Under the pieces are notes generated by a model. That model searched no databases, was not told where the DNA came from, and saw only the letters and a list, made by a program, of their open reading frames with translations. The position numbers and the translations under genes were made by a program. DNA of 64,000 nucleotides from Komagataeibacter rhaeticus (lineage in GTDB: Bacteria; Pseudomonadota; Alphaproteobacteria; Acetobacterales; Acetobacteraceae), in contig NZ_NKTZ01000009.1 of NCBI RefSeq assembly GCF_003207855.1, forward strand, positions 1 to 64,000, in the 5' to 3' direction. Every line of letters starts with the position of its first letter. Within the stretch, counting starts at the first letter, position 1. Of this stretch, positions 18,043 to 30,385 are shown piece after piece.

Positions 18043-19053
18043 TCAGAAATCCATGTCCTGGCGCATGTTCATGAGCGGGCGCGCGCCGTAATGCGAAATC
18101 ACTTCCGATGCGGCAACACTGCCCAGCCGCCCGCATTCGGCCAGCGTGCGGTCCGATGTCCACCCCGCCAGGAAACCGGCCGCATAGGCATCCCCCGCCC
18201 CGGTGGTATCCACCACCTGGGTGCGCACGCTGTCGATCACGATGCGCCTGCTGTCCTGTATGATCACGCTGCCCCGTTCGGACCGGGTCAGGACGGCGAA
18301 ATGTGTCTCGGTAGAGACGCGGCGGGCCGCTTCCTCGAAATCATCGGTCTCGTACAGCGCGCAGATCTCGTCCTCGTTGGCGAACAGGATATCGACATGC
18401 CCGCGCACAAGGTCATGGAACGCCTTGCGGTGACGGTCCACGCAGAACCGGTCGGACAGGGAAAGGGCGACCTTGCGTCCCCCCTCATGCGCGATGCGTG
18501 CGGCGGTACGGAAGGCTTCCTGCGCTTCCGGCGGGTCGAACAGGTAGCCTTCCATGTACAGCACCTTGGACGCGCGCACGACATCAGCCAGCACGTCGGC
18601 CGGGCTGAAGGTGACGCAGGCCCCCAGATAGGTGTTCATGGTACGCTGCCCGTCGGGGGTTACCAGAATGATGCAGCGCGCGGTGGGGCTGTGTTCACTG
18701 GCATCCCCCTGCAGCGGGGAGGAGGGAAAATACACGCCCGCCGCCTGCATGTCGGCGGCAAAGGCACGGCCCGGCGCGTCATCGGCCACCTTGCCCAGAT
18801 AGGCCACCCGCGCGCCCATGTTGGATGCCACGACACAGGTATTGGCGGCCGAACCCCCGCCCATTTCCTTTTCCCGCGTCACCTGGTGATACAGCGCCTG
18901 GGCACGCGCGGCGTCAATCAGTGTCATGCTGCCTGGCACCATGCCATTATCCTGCGGGAAGCCGGCCGCCACCGGCGCAAGGACATCAACAATCGCATTG
19001 CCCATGCCCAGCAGGTCAAAACGGCATTCCGCTGTCTGCCCCGAATTTTCCAT
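18043..19053 (-). CDS. PfkB-family carbohydrate/adenosine kinase
   Basis: This 336-aa kinase of the ribokinase/PfkB family has an N-terminal GMGNAIVDV strand, the G-G-G-S-A-A-N-T substrate-site motif and the C-terminal signature D-T-T-G-A-G-D-A-Y-A-A-G-F with the catalytic Asp. Alphaproteobacterial relatives with the MGNAIVDVLA start are usually annotated adenosine kinase, which phosphorylates adenosine to AMP, but sugar specificity cannot be excluded. ATG 19053 is supported by AAGGAG 7 nt upstream. The longer frame to 19116 adds unrelated residues. It stands alone between typA and the bactofilin gene. Confidence 0.85.
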   Translation of the reverse strand: MENSGQTAECRFDLLGMGNAIVDVLAPVAAGFPQDNGMVPGSMTLIDAARAQALYHQVTREKEMGGGSAANTCVVASNMGARVAYLGKVADDAPGRAFAADMQAAGVYFPSSPLQGDASEHSPTARCIILVTPDGQRTMNTYLGACVTFSPADVLADVVRASKVLYMEGYLFDPPEAQEAFRTAARIAHEGGRKVALSLSDRFCVDRHRKAFHDLVRGHVDILFANEDEICALYETDDFEEAARRVSTETHFAVLTRSERGSVIIQDSRRIVIDSVRTQVVDTTGAGDAYAAGFLAGWTSDRTLAECGRLGSVAASEVISHYGARPLMNMRQDMDF

Positions 19054-19333
19054 ATCCTGGCTCCTTGCCCAATCTTTCACGCAGGGATGGCGCCCGGACG
19101 CCATGAAATAACCCATTTGTTCCTACATGATGCGCCGCATCGCTATCATTGGCCGGTACGCGGCGCAACGCATGATATTTTTATGCACCGCCGTTCCCCT
19201 CAACGCCCTTGTCCGCCGGATCGGGGCAAGTATAACCGATGGAAGGGGGCTGCGGCCTGCAACCAGCCCGAAAGCGTATCTTCCAGTCCGGGGCATTCTG
19301 TGTTCCGATGCAGCATAACCAAGCGGGGTAATA

Positions 19334-19966
19334 TTGTTTAAACGACGCAAGCCAGCAGCAACCCAGCCACCTGCTCCCACTCCGCCTCCCGCGCAGCAGC
19401 CGGGCCGTCCGGCTGCCGCCGGTGGCGCCTCCCCCTCCCCCATTCCTGCCAGCAAGGAAAACGCATCCATGGCCCGTCCCCCTTTCCCGCCCACGCCTTC
19501 CCCCGTTCCGGGTGGTGCCCCGCGCCCCGGCGCGCCCGCCGCCCCGGCAGCAGCGGCCAAGAAAGAAAATGACCGCCGCACACTGGTTGTGGGCCGGGGC
19601 ATCAGCGTGCAGGGCACCATTCAGGATGCCGAGCGCCTGGTGGTGGAAGGAACGGTTGAATCCTCGCTGATCAACGCATCCGAACTGCAGATCGCGCAGG
19701 GCGGCGTGTTCAAGGGCGAAGTCGAGGTTGAGGACGCGGAACTGGCCGGCACCATCGATGGCACGCTGACGGTGCGCGGCAGCCTGACCATCCGCTCCAC
19801 CGGGCGCCTGCTGGGCAAGGCCAAGTGCCGTCGCCTGAAGGTGGAAGATGGCGGCCAGGTCACCGGCCAGCTGGAAATGATCACCACCCCGGCGGCCCCT
19901 GCGGCCCCCGCGCCTGCCGCCCCCGCAGCGGCACAGCCCGCCGCCCCCCGTCCGGCCGCCGGCTGA
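19334..19966 (+). CDS. Bactofilin-family cytoskeletal protein
   Basis: This 210-aa protein has an N-terminal FKRRKP basic stretch, a Pro/Ala-rich disordered tail (residues 8-75), a central bactofilin domain (about 80-180) and an Ala/Pro tail. The central domain shows the repeating beta-helix pattern: LVVGRGISVQGTIQ, LVVEGTVES, LQIAQGGVFKGEVEVE, LTVRGSLTIRSTGRLLG. Bactofilins polymerise without nucleotide and scaffold cell-wall or stalk machinery. The start is TTG 19334, with GCGGGG upstream; no ATG lies before the conserved domain apart from M46. It is followed by two hairpins. Confidence 0.88.
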   Translation: MFKRRKPAATQPPAPTPPPAQQPGRPAAAGGASPSPIPASKENASMARPPFPPTPSPVPGGAPRPGAPAAPAAAAKKENDRRTLVVGRGISVQGTIQDAERLVVEGTVESSLINASELQIAQGGVFKGEVEVEDAELAGTIDGTLTVRGSLTIRSTGRLLGKAKCRRLKVEDGGQVTGQLEMITTPAAPAAPAPAAPAAAQPAAPRPAAG

Positions 19967-19974
19967 ACATCCGG

Positions 19975-20038
19975 TCCGCCCGGCCTTGCCGGGCGGATGA
20001 AAAAAAACGCCAGTGGCCGCAAGGCCCTGGCGTTTTTT
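19975..20038. terminator. Tandem terminator between the bactofilin gene and gcrA
   Basis: Hairpin 1 (19975-19997) is TCCGCCCGG / CCGGGCGGA. Hairpin 2 (20003-20038) is AAAACGCCAG / CTGGCGTTTT, flanked by A- and T-tracts, and can act for the bactofilin gene on the plus strand and gcrA on the minus strand. Confidence 0.88.
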
Positions 20039-20070
20039 AATGACAATGGCGTGTTACGCGCGGCGGCGGG

Positions 20071-20691
20071 TCAGGCCACGTTATCGCGCCGGTCGCGCAG
20101 TTTGACATAGGCAAGCTGGGCATGTTCGGCACAATACGGCTTGCCCGGCAGCGGGGTCGCCCCACAGAAGTGGAAGCCCGGCGTACCGGGATCACCCAGC
20201 GGCCAGCAGCAGGACTGGCTGCTGCGGCGGCGCGGCTCGCTGACCGGGCGCAGGGCGGCGGCGGCGGCCCGCGTGGCACGGGCCGAAGGACGGGGGGCGC
20301 GCGGTTCGGGGGGCGTTTCTTCCTGCCGTGCGGCGGCCACGGGCGGCTCAGTTGCCGTCACATCGGGCCGTGGGGCCTCCGCTGCGGCAACGGGTGCTGC
20401 CGGTTCGGGCTGCGGCGGGGCAACCGCCGGGGCAGGCGCCACGTCCGCCTTTGGCGGGGCGGGCTGGACGGGGGGCGCCGTCACGGCGGCTTCGGCCCCG
20501 GGGGCTGGCGTTACGGTCCGCGCCGCCCGGCGGATGGGCGACGGACGCGGCTTGAGGCCAAGGCGATGTGCCTTGCCCACGACCGCGTTCTTGGTAACAG
20601 ACAGTTGGCGGCCGATCTCGGCAGTCGACAGACCCTGCTGCCACAGATCACGCAGGCGCGCGATCGTCTCCTCGGTCCATTCCATCGCCAT
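20071..20691 (-). CDS. gcrA: Cell cycle regulator GcrA
   Basis: This 206-aa GcrA has the N-terminal helix-turn-helix (MEWTEETIARLRDLWQQG, STAEIGRQL, KNAVVGKAHRLGL), a long Ala/Pro-rich linker and the conserved C-terminal Cys/His segment (SQSCCWPLGDPG, FCGATPLPGKPYCAEH). In Caulobacter GcrA binds sigma-70 holoenzyme and activates promoters carrying methylated GANTC sites. The C-terminal block matches the sigma-binding region. The linker is unusually long and low-complexity. It is transcribed toward the bidirectional terminator it shares with the bactofilin gene. Confidence 0.95.
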   Translation of the reverse strand: MAMEWTEETIARLRDLWQQGLSTAEIGRQLSVTKNAVVGKAHRLGLKPRPSPIRRAARTVTPAPGAEAAVTAPPVQPAPPKADVAPAPAVAPPQPEPAAPVAAAEAPRPDVTATEPPVAAARQEETPPEPRAPRPSARATRAAAAALRPVSEPRRRSSQSCCWPLGDPGTPGFHFCGATPLPGKPYCAEHAQLAYVKLRDRRDNVA

Positions 20692-20832
20692 CGTTCAGCA
20701 CTCCTTACGCGGAATGGGGGGAAATTAGGCGCATCGCCTGTCCGGCTCAACTCCCAATGTACAGAATCTTGTGGACAGTTCTGCGCATAACCTGTTTGCA
20801 ACCCCGGTAAAACGCACCGGCATGGCGCGGGA

Positions 20833-22020
20833 TCACGCGTGGATCAGCCTGACCTTGCCCCCTTCGACCCCCATGACCAGCCGCCCGGCCTTGAGTTCGC
20901 GCGCCAGCTTGCCGAACACTTCGTTGCGCCAGCCCTGGAATGCGGGAATATCCGCCGCGTCATCCAGCGCGAAACGGTCCAGATCTTCCGATGAGGCCAC
21001 CAGTTTGGGCGCCACACGATGTGTCTCGCAGCAGGCGGCCAGCAGCACCTTGAGCAGGGCAACCAGCGCGGGCGAGGGACGCTGCGCGTCCTTGGCCCGC
21101 CCCTTGGGCAGGCGCGGCAGGTCGGCGTCGGGTATGGTCAGGGCCTGGGCCACGGTTTCCAGCAGGGACTGACCACTGCGCCCCTCGGCAAAACCGCGCG
21201 AGACGCCACGGACACGGGCCAGTGCCTCGATGGAAGCGGGCATGGTCGCCGCGATTTCCATCAGGCTCTCATCCTTGAGCAGGCGCTGGCGGGGCACATT
21301 GATGCGCTGGGCCTCGCCTTCCCGCCAGGCCACGATGGCGCGCAGCACGCCCAGCATGCGGCGGTTGCTGGTGCGCGGGCGCATCTTTTCCCACAATGTC
21401 AGCGGATCGGGACGGAAGGTGGCGGGGTTGTTGAGCACATCCAGCTCGGCCGCAACCCAGTCCAGCCGGCCTTCCTTCTCCAGCTGGGCCAGCAGCTGGC
21501 CATAGACCTGGCGCAGATACGTGACATCCGCCGCCGCATACCCGATCTGGGCTGCGGAAAGCGGACGCACCGACCAGTCGGAAAAACGGTGCGACTTGTC
21601 AATCTGCACGCCCAGCAGCGACCAGACCAGATTGTCATAACCGACCTGATCACCATAGCCCGCCACCATGGCCGCGACCTGGGTATCGAACAGGGCCGCG
21701 GGCAGGCGGTCAAACAGGTGCAGGAAAATTTCCAGGTCCTGCCGCGCGGCATGGAAAACCTTGATCACGCCAGCGTCATCCAGCAGCCCCCCCAGGGAGG
21801 ACAGGTCGATACCGGGCGCGGTCGTGTCGATCACCACCACATCATTTTCCCCCGCCAACTGCACCAGACAGAGTTCGGGCCAGTACGTACGTTCACGCAC
21901 GAATTCGGTATCGATCGTGACAAACGGCTCACGGCGCAGTCGCGCGGTTACAGCCTCAAGCTCCGCTGTGGTGGTCACCAGCACAGGGGCGGGAAATTCG
22001 GGTCGGGATACACGTGCCAT
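20833..22020 (-). CDS. rnd: Ribonuclease D
   Basis: This 395-aa DEDDy exonuclease has the catalytic acids D-T-E in FVTIDTEF, D in [11 protein letters not shown], and Tyr/Asp in [13 protein letters not shown]. An HRDC domain follows (near residues 210-290). RNase D trims the 3' ends of tRNA precursors and other stable RNAs. Length and domain order are normal. It lies between gcrA and the divergent queF, separated from queF by about 126 nt. Confidence 0.93.
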   Translation of the reverse strand: MARVSRPEFPAPVLVTTTAELEAVTARLRREPFVTIDTEFVRERTYWPELCLVQLAGENDVVVIDTTAPGIDLSSLGGLLDDAGVIKVFHAARQDLEIFLHLFDRLPAALFDTQVAAMVAGYGDQVGYDNLVWSLLGVQIDKSHRFSDWSVRPLSAAQIGYAAADVTYLRQVYGQLLAQLEKEGRLDWVAAELDVLNNPATFRPDPLTLWEKMRPRTSNRRMLGVLRAIVAWREGEAQRINVPRQRLLKDESLMEIAATMPASIEALARVRGVSRGFAEGRSGQSLLETVAQALTIPDADLPRLPKGRAKDAQRPSPALVALLKVLLAACCETHRVAPKLVASSEDLDRFALDDAADIPAFQGWRNEVFGKLARELKAGRLVMGVEGGKVRLIHA

Positions 22021-22146
22021 ATCGTGCAGTTATCATGCCTGCCCCCTGTTGCGAAAGCTGGGAAAACCGCATGCCGCCCCCCTGTATTTCCGTTGACGCC
22101 AGCCCCGTCCATCCTGCATGAGCCATGCATCCCTATTCCCGTGCCG

Positions 22147-22638
22147 ATGGATCGCTTCATGAACAACCCGTCCTCCCCCGATGATGGCAGCCGGCTGCTG
22201 ACCCAGCTTGGCCAGAACACCGCCCAGCCCGCCAGCCCGGAAGAGGCTGAACTGGAACGCGTGCCCGCCCCCGAGCGCGGACGGCACTATGTCGTCCGCT
22301 TTACCGCGCCGGAATTCACATCGCTCTGCCCGGTTACCGGCCAGCCGGATTTCGCGCATATCGTGATTGACTACATTCCGGATGAATGGATCGTGGAAAG
22401 CAAGTCGCTGAAGCTGTTCCTGACCAGCTTCCGCAATCATGGCGCGTTTCACGAAAAATGCTCGATGCAGATCGCGCTGACACTGGTTGACCTGCTCAGG
22501 CCGGTCTGGCTGCGGATCGGGGCCTATTGGTACCCCCGTGGCGGTATGCCGATCGACGTGTTCTGGCAGACCGGCACCCCGCCCGATGGCGTATGGATCC
22601 CATCACAGGACGTGCCCGGCTATCGGGGGCGCGGCTGA
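22147..22638 (+). CDS. queF: NADPH-dependent 7-cyano-7-deazaguanine reductase QueF (short type)
   Basis: This protein of about 163 aa belongs to the unimodular QueF group in the T-fold superfamily. It has the catalytic Cys in [13 protein letters not shown], the QueF motif E-S-K-S-L-K, and [11 protein letters not shown] with the substrate-binding His. It reduces preQ0 to preQ1 in queuosine tRNA modification. ATG 22147 and ATG 22159 are both in frame. The second has TGGA 7-8 nt upstream and may be the real start. Repeat copy A and a terminator shared with the ATP synthase operon follow. Confidence 0.93.
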   Translation: MDRFMNNPSSPDDGSRLLTQLGQNTAQPASPEEAELERVPAPERGRHYVVRFTAPEFTSLCPVTGQPDFAHIVIDYIPDEWIVESKSLKLFLTSFRNHGAFHEKCSMQIALTLVDLLRPVWLRIGAYWYPRGGMPIDVFWQTGTPPDGVWIPSQDVPGYRGRG

Positions 22639-22656
22639 GAGTTTGATCAAAAACGG

Positions 22657-22755
22657 TAAAATTTTATGGGTGCCGCCCTTTTTCAATAAAGGCGGCATTT
22701 CCTGAAGCGTCTTGGAAAGGGCTTCACCAGGAACGCCCTTATGATTTCAAGACCG
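22657..22755 (+). repeat. Double-hairpin intergenic repeat, copy A
   Basis: Copy A contains hairpin 1, TGCCGCC...GGCGGCA (22671-22697), and hairpin 2, GAAGC...GCTTC (22704-22725), followed by CACCAGGAACGCCCTTATG. It matches copy B at 30992-31090 in order and spacing: GGGTGCCGCC stem, GAAGC stem, then CACCA. It is somewhat degenerate compared with B and C. It lies between queF and the terminator shared with the atp operon. Confidence 0.75.
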
Positions 22756-22764
22756 ACAAAAAAG

Positions 22765-22792
22765 AAAAAGCGCCCCGGATAGGGCGCTTTTT
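22765..22792. terminator. Bidirectional terminator between queF and the ATP synthase operon
   Basis: The stem AAAAAGCGCCC / GGGCGCTTTTT (11 bp) with loop CGGATA carries T-tracts on both strands. It lies 53 nt beyond the atpC stop and about 127 nt beyond the queF stop. A further short hairpin, CATGCC/GGCATG, lies at 22814-22831. Confidence 0.88.
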
Positions 22793-22844
22793 GCTTATCG
22801 GCCATTTGTGACTCCATGCCTTTGCAGGCATGAAGCACAGGGCT

Positions 22845-23270
22845 TCAGATGGACGAGATCGGCACGGCAGACTGTGCGGCTTCAATCTCGGCACGGGCAG
22901 ACTGGATCTTGCCCATGAGGATATCCAGCGCGGGCACGTTCATCTTGTCCGCCGCCTCATAAGATTTTTCCAGACCTTCCAGCCGTGCTTCCGCATCGTC
23001 AACCGACAGGTCCTCGACCCGCAGCGCCCGGTCGGCAAGGATGGTGCAGTGGGTGGGCGCCATGTCGGCAAACCCGCCCGCCACGAAGAAGCGGTTCGTT
23101 ACCGCCGCCCCTTCATAAACATCGACCACACCACCACGCAGCGTCAGCATGAGCGGCGCGTGGTCCGGCATGGCCGCGATATCGCCTTCCGTACCCGGCA
23201 TGACGACCATATCGGCGTCATGCGAGAACATGACCTTCTCCGGACTGACAATCTTGACCTTAATAGACAT
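22845..23270 (-). CDS. atpC: F1F0 ATP synthase subunit epsilon
   Basis: This 141-aa subunit begins MSIKVKIVSPEKVMFSHDAD, the N-terminal beta-sandwich of epsilon, with PGTEGDIAAMPDHAPLM and a C-terminal helical region. It is part of the central rotor stalk and inhibits ATP hydrolysis. It is the last gene of atpHAGDC, 32 nt after atpD, and is followed by a strong terminator. Confidence 0.96.
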   Translation of the reverse strand: MSIKVKIVSPEKVMFSHDADMVVMPGTEGDIAAMPDHAPLMLTLRGGVVDVYEGAAVTNRFFVAGGFADMAPTHCTILADRALRVEDLSVDDAEARLEGLEKSYEAADKMNVPALDILMGKIQSARAEIEAAQSAVPISSI

Positions 23271-23302
23271 GGTCTATCTTCCTTGCGTCAGTGGGTCGGG
23301 AC

Positions 23303-25692
<2,390 letters not shown>

Positions 25693-25708
25693 GGTTGCCC
25701 GATCTTCC

Positions 25709-27247
25709 TCAGTTGGCGAACTGACGGCCGAATGTCGTCAGGAAATCGTTCAGGCGGCTTTCGATATCCTTGGTCAGCTGACGCTGCGTGCGGATCGATT
25801 CCAGGATATCCTTGCCCGATGTGCGCACGTCATCCAGCAGGCGCTTTTCATAGGTCGTGACCTTGTCCACCGGAATGGCGTCAATATAGCCACGCGTGCC
25901 GGCAAACAGCACCACCACCTGTTCCTCGACCGAAAGCGGCGAGGTTTCGGGCTGCTTGAGCAGCTCGACCAGACGTGCGCCACGGGCCAGCTGCTTCTGG
26001 GTCGCCGGGTCCAGATCGGATGCGAACTGCGAGAACGCGGCCATTTCACGATACTGGGCCAGTTCCAGCTTGATCTTGCCCGCAACCTGCTTCATCGCCT
26101 TGATCTGGGCTGCCGAGCCCACACGGGACACGGAACCACCCACGTTCACGGCGGGGCGGATGCCACGGTAGAACAGGTCGGTTTCAAGGAAGACCTGACC
26201 ATCGGTGATGGAGATCACGTTGGTCGGGATATAGGCGGAAACGTCACCGGCCTGGGTCTCGATCACCGGCAGGGCGGTCAGGGAACCCGCGCCGAACTTG
26301 TCGGACATCTTGGCGGCGCGTTCCAGCAGACGGGAATGCAGGTAGAACACGTCACCCGGATAGGCCTCACGTCCCGGCGGGCGGCGCAGCAGCAGCGACA
26401 TCTGACGGTAGGCGACGGCCTGCTTGGACAGGTCATCATACACGATCAGGGCATGCATGCCGTTGTCGCGGAAGTATTCACCCATGGAGCAGGCGGCATA
26501 CGGCGCCAGGTACTGCATCGGCGCCGGATCGGACGCGGTGGCCGCCACGACGATGGAATATTCCATCGCGCCGGTTTCCTCCAGCGTGCGCACCAGCTGC
26601 GCCACGGTCGAGCGCTTCTGCCCGATCGCGACATAGATGCAGTACAGCGACTTGCTTTCATCACCCAGGGCATTGACGCTCTTCTGGTTGACGATGGTGT
26701 CGATCAGGATGGCGGTCTTGCCGGTCTGGCGGTCACCGATGATCAGTTCACGCTGGCCGCGCCCGATGGGCACGAGCGCGTCGATCGCCTTGATGCCGGT
26801 CTGCATCGGCTCGCTCACGGACTGGCGCGGCATGATGCCGGGCGCCTTGATTTCCGCGCGCTTGCTGATGACTTCACCCACCAGCGGGCCCTTGCCGTCG
26901 ATCGGGTTGCCCAGACCGTCGACCACGCGGCCCAGCAGGGCCTTGCCGGTGGGCACTTCCACCACCTTGCCGGTGCGGGCGACGGTGTCGCCCTCGCGCA
27001 TGGCGGTATCATCGCCGAAAATGACAACGCCAACGTTGTCATTCTCAAGGTTCAGCGCCATGCCTTTCTGGCCACTGGCGGGGAAGTCCAGCATTTCACC
27101 GGCTTCGACGTTCTGCAGGCCGTAGACACGCGCGATACCGTCACCAACGGACAGGATGGTGCCTGTCTCGGCAACGTCGGCCGCCTTGTCGAACGTAGCG
27201 ATCTGCTGCTTGAGGATATCCGAAATCTCGGAGGGGCGGATTTCCAT
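25709..27247 (-). CDS. atpA: F1F0 ATP synthase subunit alpha
   Basis: This 512-aa subunit starts [16 protein letters not shown]. The non-catalytic nucleotide site P-loop is G-D-R-Q-T-G-K-T-A, with [17 protein letters not shown] and the [24 protein letters not shown] motif. ATG 27247 overlaps the atpH stop (TGATG). A GTG at 27250 is adjacent and in frame but is the less likely start. Length and motifs are normal for bacterial alpha subunits. Confidence 0.97.
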   Translation of the reverse strand: MEIRPSEISDILKQQIATFDKAADVAETGTILSVGDGIARVYGLQNVEAGEMLDFPASGQKGMALNLENDNVGVVIFGDDTAMREGDTVARTGKVVEVPTGKALLGRVVDGLGNPIDGKGPLVGEVISKRAEIKAPGIMPRQSVSEPMQTGIKAIDALVPIGRGQRELIIGDRQTGKTAILIDTIVNQKSVNALGDESKSLYCIYVAIGQKRSTVAQLVRTLEETGAMEYSIVVAATASDPAPMQYLAPYAACSMGEYFRDNGMHALIVYDDLSKQAVAYRQMSLLLRRPPGREAYPGDVFYLHSRLLERAAKMSDKFGAGSLTALPVIETQAGDVSAYIPTNVISITDGQVFLETDLFYRGIRPAVNVGGSVSRVGSAAQIKAMKQVAGKIKLELAQYREMAAFSQFASDLDPATQKQLARGARLVELLKQPETSPLSVEEQVVVLFAGTRGYIDAIPVDKVTTYEKRLLDDVRTSGKDILESIRTQRQLTKDIESRLNDFLTTFGRQFAN

Positions 27248-27828
27248 CACGCGGCTCCCTTCATGGCATGGTGCAGGCGGGTAAGGCGGGATCTGAGGCT
27301 GGCATCATACAGACGGGCGCCAATGCGCACGACCAGACCGCCCAGCAGGGCCGCGTCAACACGCTCCTGGATATTGACTTTGGAATAGCCGGCCTCGGTA
27401 AGGCGGCTGCGAAGCTGGACACGCTGCAGGTCGGTCAGGGGGTGGGCGGACACGACATCCGCCACGACTTCCCCCCGCCGCGCCGCAGCGATGGCCGCCA
27501 GCGCGGCAAGAATTTCACGCAGGCGCGGAAGGCGGCGGTTATCCGCCACCACGCCAACAAAATCACGCATAAGGGGGCTGAACCCTTCGGCAGCCAGCAC
27601 CGCGGCAACGCCACGGCGGCTGTCACGGATGTCAAGCGTCCGGTCCGTCAGCACGGTGCGCAGATCGGCACTGCCGTCAATCATCGCGGCAAGGCGAGAA
27701 GCCTCATCCAGAACTGGGTCAAGCTGCTGGCGTTCAGCCGCAAGCTCATAGAGCGCCGTCGCATAACGACCGGGAAGGCCATTGGCAATGGAGGCGATCG
27801 GTATTGAGGTCGTTCCACCCGAATCCAC
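27247..27828 (-). CDS. atpH: F1F0 ATP synthase subunit delta
   Basis: This subunit of about 193 aa has the OSCP/delta N-terminal helical domain ([20 protein letters not shown]) and the C-terminal [13 protein letters not shown]...[14 protein letters not shown] motif. It joins F1 to the peripheral stalk. No ATG lies near the start of similarity, so GTG is likely. GTG 27828 gives a family-length protein, while GTG 27865-27867 would add 13 residues. It is the first gene of the F1 operon. The F0 genes are not adjacent, which is the usual alphaproteobacterial arrangement. The promoter should lie in the 28.0-27.83 kb interval, where I see no convincing -35/-10 pair. Confidence 0.93.
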   Translation of the reverse strand: MDSGGTTSIPIASIANGLPGRYATALYELAAERQQLDPVLDEASRLAAMIDGSADLRTVLTDRTLDIRDSRRGVAAVLAAEGFSPLMRDFVGVVADNRRLPRLREILAALAAIAAARRGEVVADVVSAHPLTDLQRVQLRSRLTEAGYSKVNIQERVDAALLGGLVVRIGARLYDASLRSRLTRLHHAMKGAA

Positions 27829-28116
27829 TGTCCGCTTTTCCAATCCAGAATCTTGATTCAAACACACGCCGCCTGCCCGGAAACCTCAGGCTCCCGTGCG
27901 CTGCTGGCGCGGCTCTAGCACGCAGCGCAGGCACACGCAACAGACCTGACGGCACCACGGCACCATCCCGATGCCGCCGGGCCATCCGCTTTCCCGTGCA
28001 TGCGCACGCCCCCGTTACAGGTTGGCGGGATCATACATGTCCGGTACCGTTTCGGAAACAGCAAAGCGGCAATTTTGTAGCGCCGCGACGCCATGGGATG
28101 ACGGATTTGGCGGGAA

Positions 28117-28141
28117 CTGGTATGCGGTTTTCGCATACCAG
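28117..28141. other. Perfect 10-bp inverted repeat near the 3' end of the MFS gene
   Basis: CTGGTATGCG / CGCATACCAG, separated by about five bases (GTTTT), lies 8 nt past the MFS stop on the minus strand. No T-tract follows on either strand, so it is a weak or rho-assisted terminator or an RNA-stabilising hairpin. The rest of the 27.83-28.15 kb interval holds nothing I can identify. Confidence 0.55.
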
Positions 28142-28148
28142 ACGCGCA

Positions 28149-29573
28149 TCACCTTGAATCCAGCAGGGCCGCCACGTCCTGCGCGGTTTTGCGGGCCCGG
28201 ATTCCGGTTGAAACCACACCCAGGGCCGCGATACCCAGGGCGGCGCCAATCATGCACCACCACACCACATGCGTGGCCTGCGGAAAGTCCGCCCACCGCA
28301 CCCCGCCCGTGCTGCCCGCGCTCAGTGCGCCCCCCAGTGCAATGCCCAGCAACGCCCCCACCTGCCTGCTGGTCGAGGCAATGGCCGCCGCAACACCCGC
28401 CTGCGCGCGCGGCATGCCGGCAATGGCGGAATTGGTAATGGGCGCGTTGCACATGCCAAACCCGCACCCGCACAGCCCGTAGGAAACCAGCAGCGCCCCC
28501 AGCGGCGTCGTGACATCCAGGCCGGTCAGCACGATGGCACTCACCACGAATCCGGTGGCCGAAAGCAAAAGCGGTAGCCGCGCGCCATACCGCCCCGTCA
28601 GCCGCCCCGAAAGCGGGGCGCACAGCATGCTGCCAAAAGCGAAAGGCAGCGTGCACAGCCCCGCCTGCAGGGCGGGAAGGCCCCGCACATCCTGAAGATA
28701 GAGCGTATTAAGGAACAGGAAGGCACTGAAAATGGCAAAGGCCAGCACCGCGATCACGATGGCACCCGAAAAGGGCCAGGCCCGGAAGAACCGCAGGTCG
28801 ATCAGGGGGGCCGCCGCACGCTGCTCAACCAGGACGAAGGCCACGATGGACAGCAGCCCGAAGCCCAGGAAGCCCGAAATGGTGGGCGAGGCCCAGCCGT
28901 AATTATGCGCCTCGATCAGGCCCGACGTCACCATCGCCAGCGCCACGATGGCCAGAAGCTGGCCCGGCGCGTCGATCCCGCGCCCCGCCCCGCCACGGGA
29001 TTCAGGCACGAAGCGCAGCGTCAGCATGATGGCCACCAGCCCGATGGGCACATTGACCCAGAACACCGCCTGCCAGCCCACCCAGTGCACCAGCACGCCC
29101 CCCACAACCGGCCCCAGCGCCAGCGCCACACCCGAAGTCGCCCCCCATATGCCAATGGCCTGCGCGCGGGCACGCGGCTCCACATACACATTGGTCAGGA
29201 TGGACAGCGCCACGGGGTTGAGCATGGAGCCGCCGATACCCTGCACCGCACGCGCCAGGACCAGCATCTCCACGCTGCGCGCAAGGCCGCACAGGGCCGA
29301 CCCGCCACAGAACAGGCCGATACCCAGCAGGAACATCCGCCGCCGCCCGAACCGGTCCGCCAGAGAGCCGACCAGCAGCATGAGGCTGGCCACCATGAGG
29401 GTATAGGCATCCACCACCCATTGCAGGGTGGAGAAACTGCCGTGCAGCTGCGCATGGATGGAGGGAAGCACGACATTGACCACCGTCACATCCATCATGA
29501 CCAGCAGCAGGCTCAGGCAGCATGTGCCCAGCACGACGCGCGGATGGATGGTGGTGGAAGAATTTGCTGCCAT
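28149..29573 (-). CDS. MFS drug:H+ antiporter, DHA2 (EmrB/QacA) family
   Basis: This 474-aa transporter should have about 14 membrane helices, as in DHA2. Family motifs are D1 in LLLVMMDVTVVNVVLPSI, motif A GSLADRFGRRRMFLLG between TM2 and TM3, and motif C-like GVALALGPVVGGVLV in TM5. It probably exports hydrophobic or cationic compounds using the proton gradient; substrates are unknown. ATG 29573 (MAANSSTT) is chosen because the membrane region starts 16 residues later. A longer frame to 29663 adds a non-homologous leader. No adaptor or regulator gene is adjacent. Confidence 0.85.
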   Translation of the reverse strand: MAANSSTTIHPRVVLGTCCLSLLLVMMDVTVVNVVLPSIHAQLHGSFSTLQWVVDAYTLMVASLMLLVGSLADRFGRRRMFLLGIGLFCGGSALCGLARSVEMLVLARAVQGIGGSMLNPVALSILTNVYVEPRARAQAIGIWGATSGVALALGPVVGGVLVHWVGWQAVFWVNVPIGLVAIMLTLRFVPESRGGAGRGIDAPGQLLAIVALAMVTSGLIEAHNYGWASPTISGFLGFGLLSIVAFVLVEQRAAAPLIDLRFFRAWPFSGAIVIAVLAFAIFSAFLFLNTLYLQDVRGLPALQAGLCTLPFAFGSMLCAPLSGRLTGRYGARLPLLLSATGFVVSAIVLTGLDVTTPLGALLVSYGLCGCGFGMCNAPITNSAIAGMPRAQAGVAAAIASTSRQVGALLGIALGGALSAGSTGGVRWADFPQATHVVWWCMIGAALGIAALGVVSTGIRARKTAQDVAALLDSR

Positions 29574-29672
29574 GTAAGGATCACCCCTGCCGGTACGGCA
29601 CGACCAGTGGCCGGAGCCTGCCGCAATTCCGGTCATGGATACCGGAACGGAAACCTGTTTCAAGGGGCTGTA

Positions 29673-29746
29673 TGGAGCGGGCGAAGGGAATCGAACCCTC
29701 CTCAGAAGCTTGGAAGGCTACTGCATTACCACTATGCTACGCCCGC
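29673..29746 (-). tRNA. tRNA-Gly (anticodon TCC)
   Basis: The 74-nt cloverleaf on the minus strand has acceptor stem GCGGGCG/CGCCCGC, T arm GAGGGTTCGATTCCCTT, anticodon loop CTTCCAA and an encoded 3' CCA. The anticodon stem carries one T-T mismatch. Confidence 0.96.
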
Positions 29747-29971
29747 CCATAAGGTTGCCCGACCTATACCTTTTCCGCCCCGCCGGTGGCAAGTGCTAAA
29801 CCCGCGCCAGCCCGCAATGGGATAAAACTTTTGATTTTTATGCCCTGCCCCCTTGACTTTCGACGCCAGTCATACTTTTTTCCGCTTCCTGTGCCGGGTT
29901 CGCATGGATGACCCGAAACGGCGCGGCTTTCCGCCACGTCACATGTTTCGGGCTTTCGCAGGCGGCTTTGC

Positions 29972-30048
29972 AGGGGTGTAGCTCAATTGGCTAGAGCGCC
30001 GGTCTCCAAAACCGGAGGTTGCGGGTTCGAGACCCTCCACCCCTGCCA
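29972..30048 (+). tRNA. tRNA-Trp (anticodon CCA)
   Basis: The 77-nt cloverleaf has acceptor stem AGGGGTG/CACCCCT, anticodon stem CCGGT/ACCGG closing loop CTCCAAA, and an encoded 3' GCCA. It lies upstream of secE-nusG, the conserved tRNA-Trp-secE-nusG arrangement. Confidence 0.97.
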
Positions 30049-30182
30049 TTCTCCGGTCGGGCATTACCCTTCCGGCCTGGCACCCGATGGGTCGGGCCAC
30101 AATGGTCCGCACCGGTTCTAAGGCCCCGCACTGGCTGGAGCAGTCCGGTTGGTGCGCCGCGGCGTTGCAGGAAGGGTATTTC

Positions 30183-30377
30183 GTGTCGGTCAGTCCCGCG
30201 AAATTTGTCGAAGACGTACGTGCCGAAGCCAGAAAAGTCACCTGGCCCACGCGACGCGCCACCCTGATGACAACGGGTGCGGTCCTGGCCATGGCCGGTC
30301 TTGCATCGGTATTCTTTTTCCTCGTCGACGAGGTGATCGGCCTTGCCGTACGGAAACTCTTCGGACTGGGAGGCTGA
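30183..30377 (+). CDS. secE: Preprotein translocase subunit SecE
   Basis: This 64-aa SecE of the short, single-helix type has the amphipathic segment FVEDVRAEARKVTWPTRR containing the conserved K-V-x-W-P, then one membrane helix (about residues 27-52). It clamps SecY in the translocon. GTG 30183 is chosen because AGGAAGG lies about 8 nt upstream and it gives a normal length. The in-frame ATG at 30087 would add 32 unrelated residues. It ends 8 nt before nusG. Confidence 0.93.
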   Translation: MSVSPAKFVEDVRAEARKVTWPTRRATLMTTGAVLAMAGLASVFFFLVDEVIGLAVRKLFGLGG

Positions 30378-30385
30378 GTTCAGCC

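Noticed and set aside
19127-19318. A 63-codon plus-strand frame upstream of the bactofilin gene
   Set aside because: No ribosome site and no recognisable features; it is probably chance in GC-rich DNA.
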